From Liolophura sinensis (taxonomy: Eukaryota; Mollusca; Polyplacophora; Chitonida; Chitonidae), in NCBI RefSeq assembly GCF_032854445.1, contig NC_088300.1, forward strand, positions 81,398,101 to 81,445,083: a DNA stretch of 46,983 bases, given 5' to 3'. Shown piece by piece: positions 40,201-46,200 of the stretch (position 1 is the first letter of the stretch; each line of letters starts with the position of its first letter). The notes under the pieces are model-generated. The model was not told where the DNA came from, made no database searches, and saw only the letters and a program-made list of their open reading frames with translations. The position numbers and the translations under genes are program-made.

Positions 40201-43200
40201 TTAGTTCAGAAACCTTCTTACACATCTTCTTCATTTGTGTGTTACTGGAGAGGTGTTGACCAATCAAAATACCAAACCAGTTAAGCATCACTCAAACTCA
40301 GTCTAGTTTATTTCCATCAAGCGTCACAGAGAATGGCAGACATCTGATGAACCGCCCCTGCTGCCTGGAAGCTAGTCATGTATTTAGATATGTGGGGAAT
40401 AATAAACACGGGAGTTTTGTACCATCAATCTGTAATACAATCAATATCCCTCTTAATTTTATGCTCAATGTCAGAAACACTGTCCGAGGAGCTGTATGAA
40501 GTTGTTAACAAGATTGTCACTGTCTTTTATGAACTATGGTAGGTTCTTTACATATAGAATAACTAAGTAAAGGTCTCATTATGTAATGTTGCCTGACACG
40601 AGTCTTGATATCCATAGCATCAAATTTTTCTCAACAACAAACTCTGGTCTCTGTTAGATAGGCCTTAAAGCTGGTGTCTGTTAGACAGGCCTTTAACCGT
40701 GGTGTCTGTTAGATAGGCCTTAAAGGTGCTGCCTGTTAGATAGGCCTTAAACATGGTGTCTGTTAAATAGGCTTTAAACATGGTGTCTGATAGATAGGCC
40801 TTAAAGGTGGTCTCTGTGAAATAGGCCTTAAAGGTGGTGTCTGTGAGACACGCCTTACAGGTGGTGTCTGTGAGATAGGCCTTAAAGGTGGTCTCTGTGA
40901 AATAGGCCTTAAAGGTGGTGTCTGTGAGACACGCCTTACAGGTGGTGTCTGTGAGATAGGCCTTAAAGGTGGTGTCTGTTACATAGGCCTTAAAGGTGGT
41001 GTCTGTTACATAGGCCTTAAAGGTGGTGTAGGTTAGATAGACCTTAAAGGTGGTGTCTATTAAAGACTGGAAGAAAGTAATACCAGTTTCACCACAGTGC
41101 AGCCAGATTGATTTGAATGCAATGATTTAAAATTTCAGAGACAGTTATATAAACAGTTACAGAACTGCCTACCCCTAATGAATCAAATGTGTAATGAAAT
41201 CTGATTTTATGTGTAAAATTCACAGTTTGAGTGTATTTTATTTTACAATATATAAATATCCCCTTTCACACTCGGATAAGCATACACCAGAATGAGCCTA
41301 ATGGCTTCTTGGTCAGATCAAACCTACCATGCTGGATTTATTTTTTACTCATGTGTTATTAACGTCCTCCTTATGATTATTTCATTTGTGACGGCTGTTC
41401 CAGGGTTGGTGGATGGAAAACCAAGAATTTACACAGGTTCCTGGTGACCTTCCCACTTAACGGTAAATGCATTTGTCCTCACAGCTTTATCTTGCTTGAC
41501 CCTGGATCCCCAGACAACTCAATCGGGATCAGTCAAGTTCATTTGAATAATAAACTCTGTCATCAGAGTCTCTGCTTTTATCACTGATCGCTCTGCGCCT
41601 AAATCCTGTTGAAGCATGAATGTTGTTATAGATGTGTTAAGGTTCAAAATTTGTTTGTTAGCCAGATGACTTTTTCGGACATGTGTCTAGTGAGGTCAAA
41701 TTTTGCGGAATGCGTTATGGAAATGTCATAATTACAATACGAGCAGTGAGCAAACTTTGGTCCCTTTTTCGACGGCCCAATGCCGGTATAAGATGAATAG
41801 GACTAAGTATTTCTGACCAGTTTTGTTGGCTTTTTTGGAAGCATGAGCTGGAGATTCATTTGACGTTCTCCTTTTGGTCGCCATTTCATGCTATTTCCAC
41901 GATGACACGTTATGCATGCACACCGGAAGCAGATGGAGGCGCTGGTGTACCATTAGAAATAGGGGAGACTACCGATCCGAAAGGGAGGGTAAGGGGAGAC
42001 TTTTCTCCCTCATACGATATCCAGTACATGTAGGCCTACTAAATTTCTAAATATTCGTAGTATAACAAGTTCGGACGTAATATTAACCATACAAATTCCG
42101 TAAAACAATGCCTATGTATGTACACTTACAAGCAATTTAATGACAATTGAAACAATGGGTAGGACAGATAGTGAGCAATAGTTTTCAACTTTTAGACACC
42201 CTTTGTGAACTTTAGCCATCTTGCACTTGAAAAGAAGTACAGGCACAGTGTGACAAACAATGGATCACTGAGGTTACGTCCTACACCAGGTACAGTGTGA
42301 CAGACTATACATCACTGAGGTTACCTCCTACACCAGGTACAGTGTGACAGACTCTACATCACTGAGGTTACGTCCTACACCAAGTACAGTGTGACAGACT
42401 CTACATCACTGAGGTTACCTCCTACACCAGGTACAGTGTGACAGACTCTACATCACTGAGGTTACGTCCTACACCAGGTACAGTGTGACAGACTCTACAT
42501 CACTGAGATTATTTCCTACATCAGGTACAGTGAGACAGACTCTACATCACTGAGGTTACCTCCTACACCAGGTACAGTGTGACAGACTATACATCACTGA
42601 GGTTACCTCCTACACCAGGTACAATGTGACAGACTCTACATCACTGAGGTTACGTCCTACACCAGGCACGGTGTGACAGACAATACATCACTGAGGTTAC
42701 GTCCTACACCAGGTACAGTGTGACAGACTCTACATCACTGAGGTTACCTCCTACACCAGGTACAGTGTGACAGACTATACATCACTGAGGTTACGTCCTA
42801 CACCAGGTACAGTGTGACAGACTCTACATCACTGAGGTTACCTCCTACACCAAGCACGGTGTGACAGACAATGGATCACTGATGTTACGTCCTACACCAG
42901 GTACAGTGTGATAGACTCTACATCACTGAGGTTACCTCCTACACCAGGTACAGTGTGACAGACTATACATCACTGAGGTTACCTCCTACACCACGTACAG
43001 TGTGACAGACACTACATCACTGAGGTTACCTCCTACACCAGGTACAGTGTGACAGACTCTACATCACTGAGATTATTTCCTACATCAGGTACAGTGAGAC
43101 AGACTCTACATCACTGAGGTTACCTCCTACACCAGGTTAAGTGTGACAGACTCTACATCACTGAGGTTACCTCCTACACCAGGTACAATGTGACAGACTC

Positions 43201-46200
43201 TACATTACTGAGGTTACCTCCTACACCAGGTACAATGTGATAGACTCTACATTACTGAGGTTACCTCCTACACCAGGTACAATGTGATAGACTCTACATC
43301 ACTGAGGTTACCTCCTACACCAGGTACAGTGTGAAAAGACTCTACATTACTGAGGTTACCTCCTACACCAGGCACAGTGTGACAGACTCTACATTACTGA
43401 GGTTACCTCCTACACCAGGTACAGTGTGACAATGGATCACTGAGATTACCTCCTAGACCACGTACAATGAGACAGACTCTACATTACTGAGGTTACCTCC
43501 TACACCAGGAACAGTGTGACAGACTCTACATCACTGAGGTTACCTCCTACACCAGGTACAATGTGACAGGCTCTACATTACTGAGGTTACCTCCTACACT
43601 AGGTACAATGTGACAGACTCTACATCACTGAGGTTACCTCCTACACCAGGTACAGTGTGACAGACTCTACATCACTGAGGTTACCTCCTACACCAGGTAC
43701 AGTGTGACAGACTATACATCACTGAGGTTACCTCCTACACCAGGTACAGTGTGACAGACTCTACATCACTGAGGTTACCTCCTACACCAGGCACGGTGTG
43801 ACAGACAATGGATCACTGATGTTACGTCCTACACCAGGTACAGTGTGATAGACTCTACATCACTGAGGTTACCGCCTACACCAGGTACAGTGTGACAGAC
43901 TATACATCACTGAGGTTACCTCCTACACCACGTACAGTGTGACAGACACTACATCACTGAGGTTACCTCCTACACCAGGTACAGTGTGACAGGCTCTACA
44001 TCACTGAGATTATTTCCTACATCAGGTACAGTGAGACAGACTCTACATCACTGAGGTTACCTCCTACACCAGGTACAGTGTGACAGACTCTACATCACTG
44101 AGGTTACGTCCTACACCAGGTACAATGTGACAGACTCTACATTACTGAGGTTACCTCCTACACCAGGTACAGTGTGACAGACTCTACATCACTGAGGTTA
44201 CCTCCTACACCAGGTACGGTGTGACAGACAATGGATCACTGAGGTTACCTCCTACACCAGGTACAGTGTGACAGACTCTACATCACTGAGGTTACCTCCT
44301 ACACCAGGTACAGTGTGACAGACTCTACATCACTGAGGTTACCTCCTACACCAGGTACAGTGTGACAGACTCTACATCACTGAGGTTACCTCCTACACCA
44401 GGTACAGTGTGACAGACTATACATCACTGAGGTTACGTCCTACACCAGGTACAGTGTGACAGACTCTACATCACTGAGGTTACCTCCTACACCAAGCACG
44501 GTGTGACAGACAATGGATCACTGATGTTACGTCCTACACCAGGTACAGTGTGATAGACTCTACATCACTGAGGTTACCTCCTACACCAGGTACAGTGTGA
44601 CAGACTATACATCACTGAGGTTACCTCCTACACCACGTACAGTGTGACAGACACTACATCACTGAGGTTACCTCCTACACCAGGTACAGTGTGACAGACT
44701 CTACATCACTGAGATTATTTCCTACATCAGGTACAGTGAGACAGACTCTACATCACTGAGGTTACCTCCTACACCAGGTTAAGTGTGACAGACTCTACAT
44801 CACTGAGGTTACCTCCTACACCAGGTACAATGTGACAGACTCTACATTACTGAGGTTACCTCCTACACCAGGTACAATGTGATAGACTCTACATTACTGA
44901 GGTTACCTCCTACACCAGGTACAATGTGATAGACTCTACATCACTGAGGTTACCTCCTACACCAGGTACAGTGTGAAAAGACTCTACATTACTGAGGTTA
45001 CCTCCTACACCAGGCACAGTGTGACAGACTCTACATTACTGAGGTTACCTCCTACACCAGGTACAGTGTGACAATGGATCACTGAGATTACCTCCTAGAC
45101 CACGTACAATGTGACAGACTCTACATTACTGAGGTTACCTCCTACACCAGGAACAGTGTGACAGACTCTACATCACTGAGGTTACCTCCTACACCAGGTA
45201 CAATGTGACAGGCTCTACATTACTGAGGTTACCTCCTACACTAGGTACAATGTGACAGACTCTACATCACTGAGGTTACCTCCTACACCAGGTACAGTGT
45301 GACAGACTCTACATCAATGAGGTTACGTCCTGCACCAGGTACAATGTGACAGACTCTACATCACTGAGGTTACGTCCTACACCAGGTACAATGTGATAGA
45401 CTCTACATCACTGAGGTTATGTCCTGTACCAGGCACGGTGTGACAGACAATGGATGACTGAGGTTACGTCCTACACCAGGTACAGTGTGACAGACACTAC
45501 ATCACTGAGGTTACGTCCTACACCGGGTACAGTGTGACAATGGATCACTGAGATTACTTCCTACGCCAGGTACGGTGTGACAGACTCTACATCACTGAGG
45601 TTACCTCCTACACCACGTACAGTGTGACAGACTCTACATCAATGAGGTTACGTCCTACACCAGGTACAATGTGACAGACCCTACATCACTGAGGTTACGT
45701 CCTACACCAGGTACAATGTGATAGACTCTACATCACTGAGGTTATGTCCTGCACCAGGCACGGTGTGACAGACAATGGATCACTGAGGTTACGTCCTACA
45801 CCAGGTACAATGTGACAGACCCTACATCACTGAGGTTACGTCCTACACCAGGTACAATGTGATAGACTCTACATCACTGAGGTTATGTCCTGCACCAGGT
45901 ACGGTGTGACAGACAATGGATCACTGAGGTTACGTCCTACACCAGGTACAATGTGATAGACTCTACATCACTGAGGTTACGTCCTACACCAGTTACAGTG
46001 TGACAGACAATGGATCACTGAGATTACCTCCTACGCCAGGTACAGTGTGACAGACTCTACATTACTGAGGTTACCTCCTACACCAGGTACAATGTGACAG
46101 ACTCTACATTACTGAGGTTACCTCCTACACCAGGTACAATGTGACAGACTCTACATCACTGAGGTTACGTCCTACACCGGGGTACAGTGTGACAGACTCT

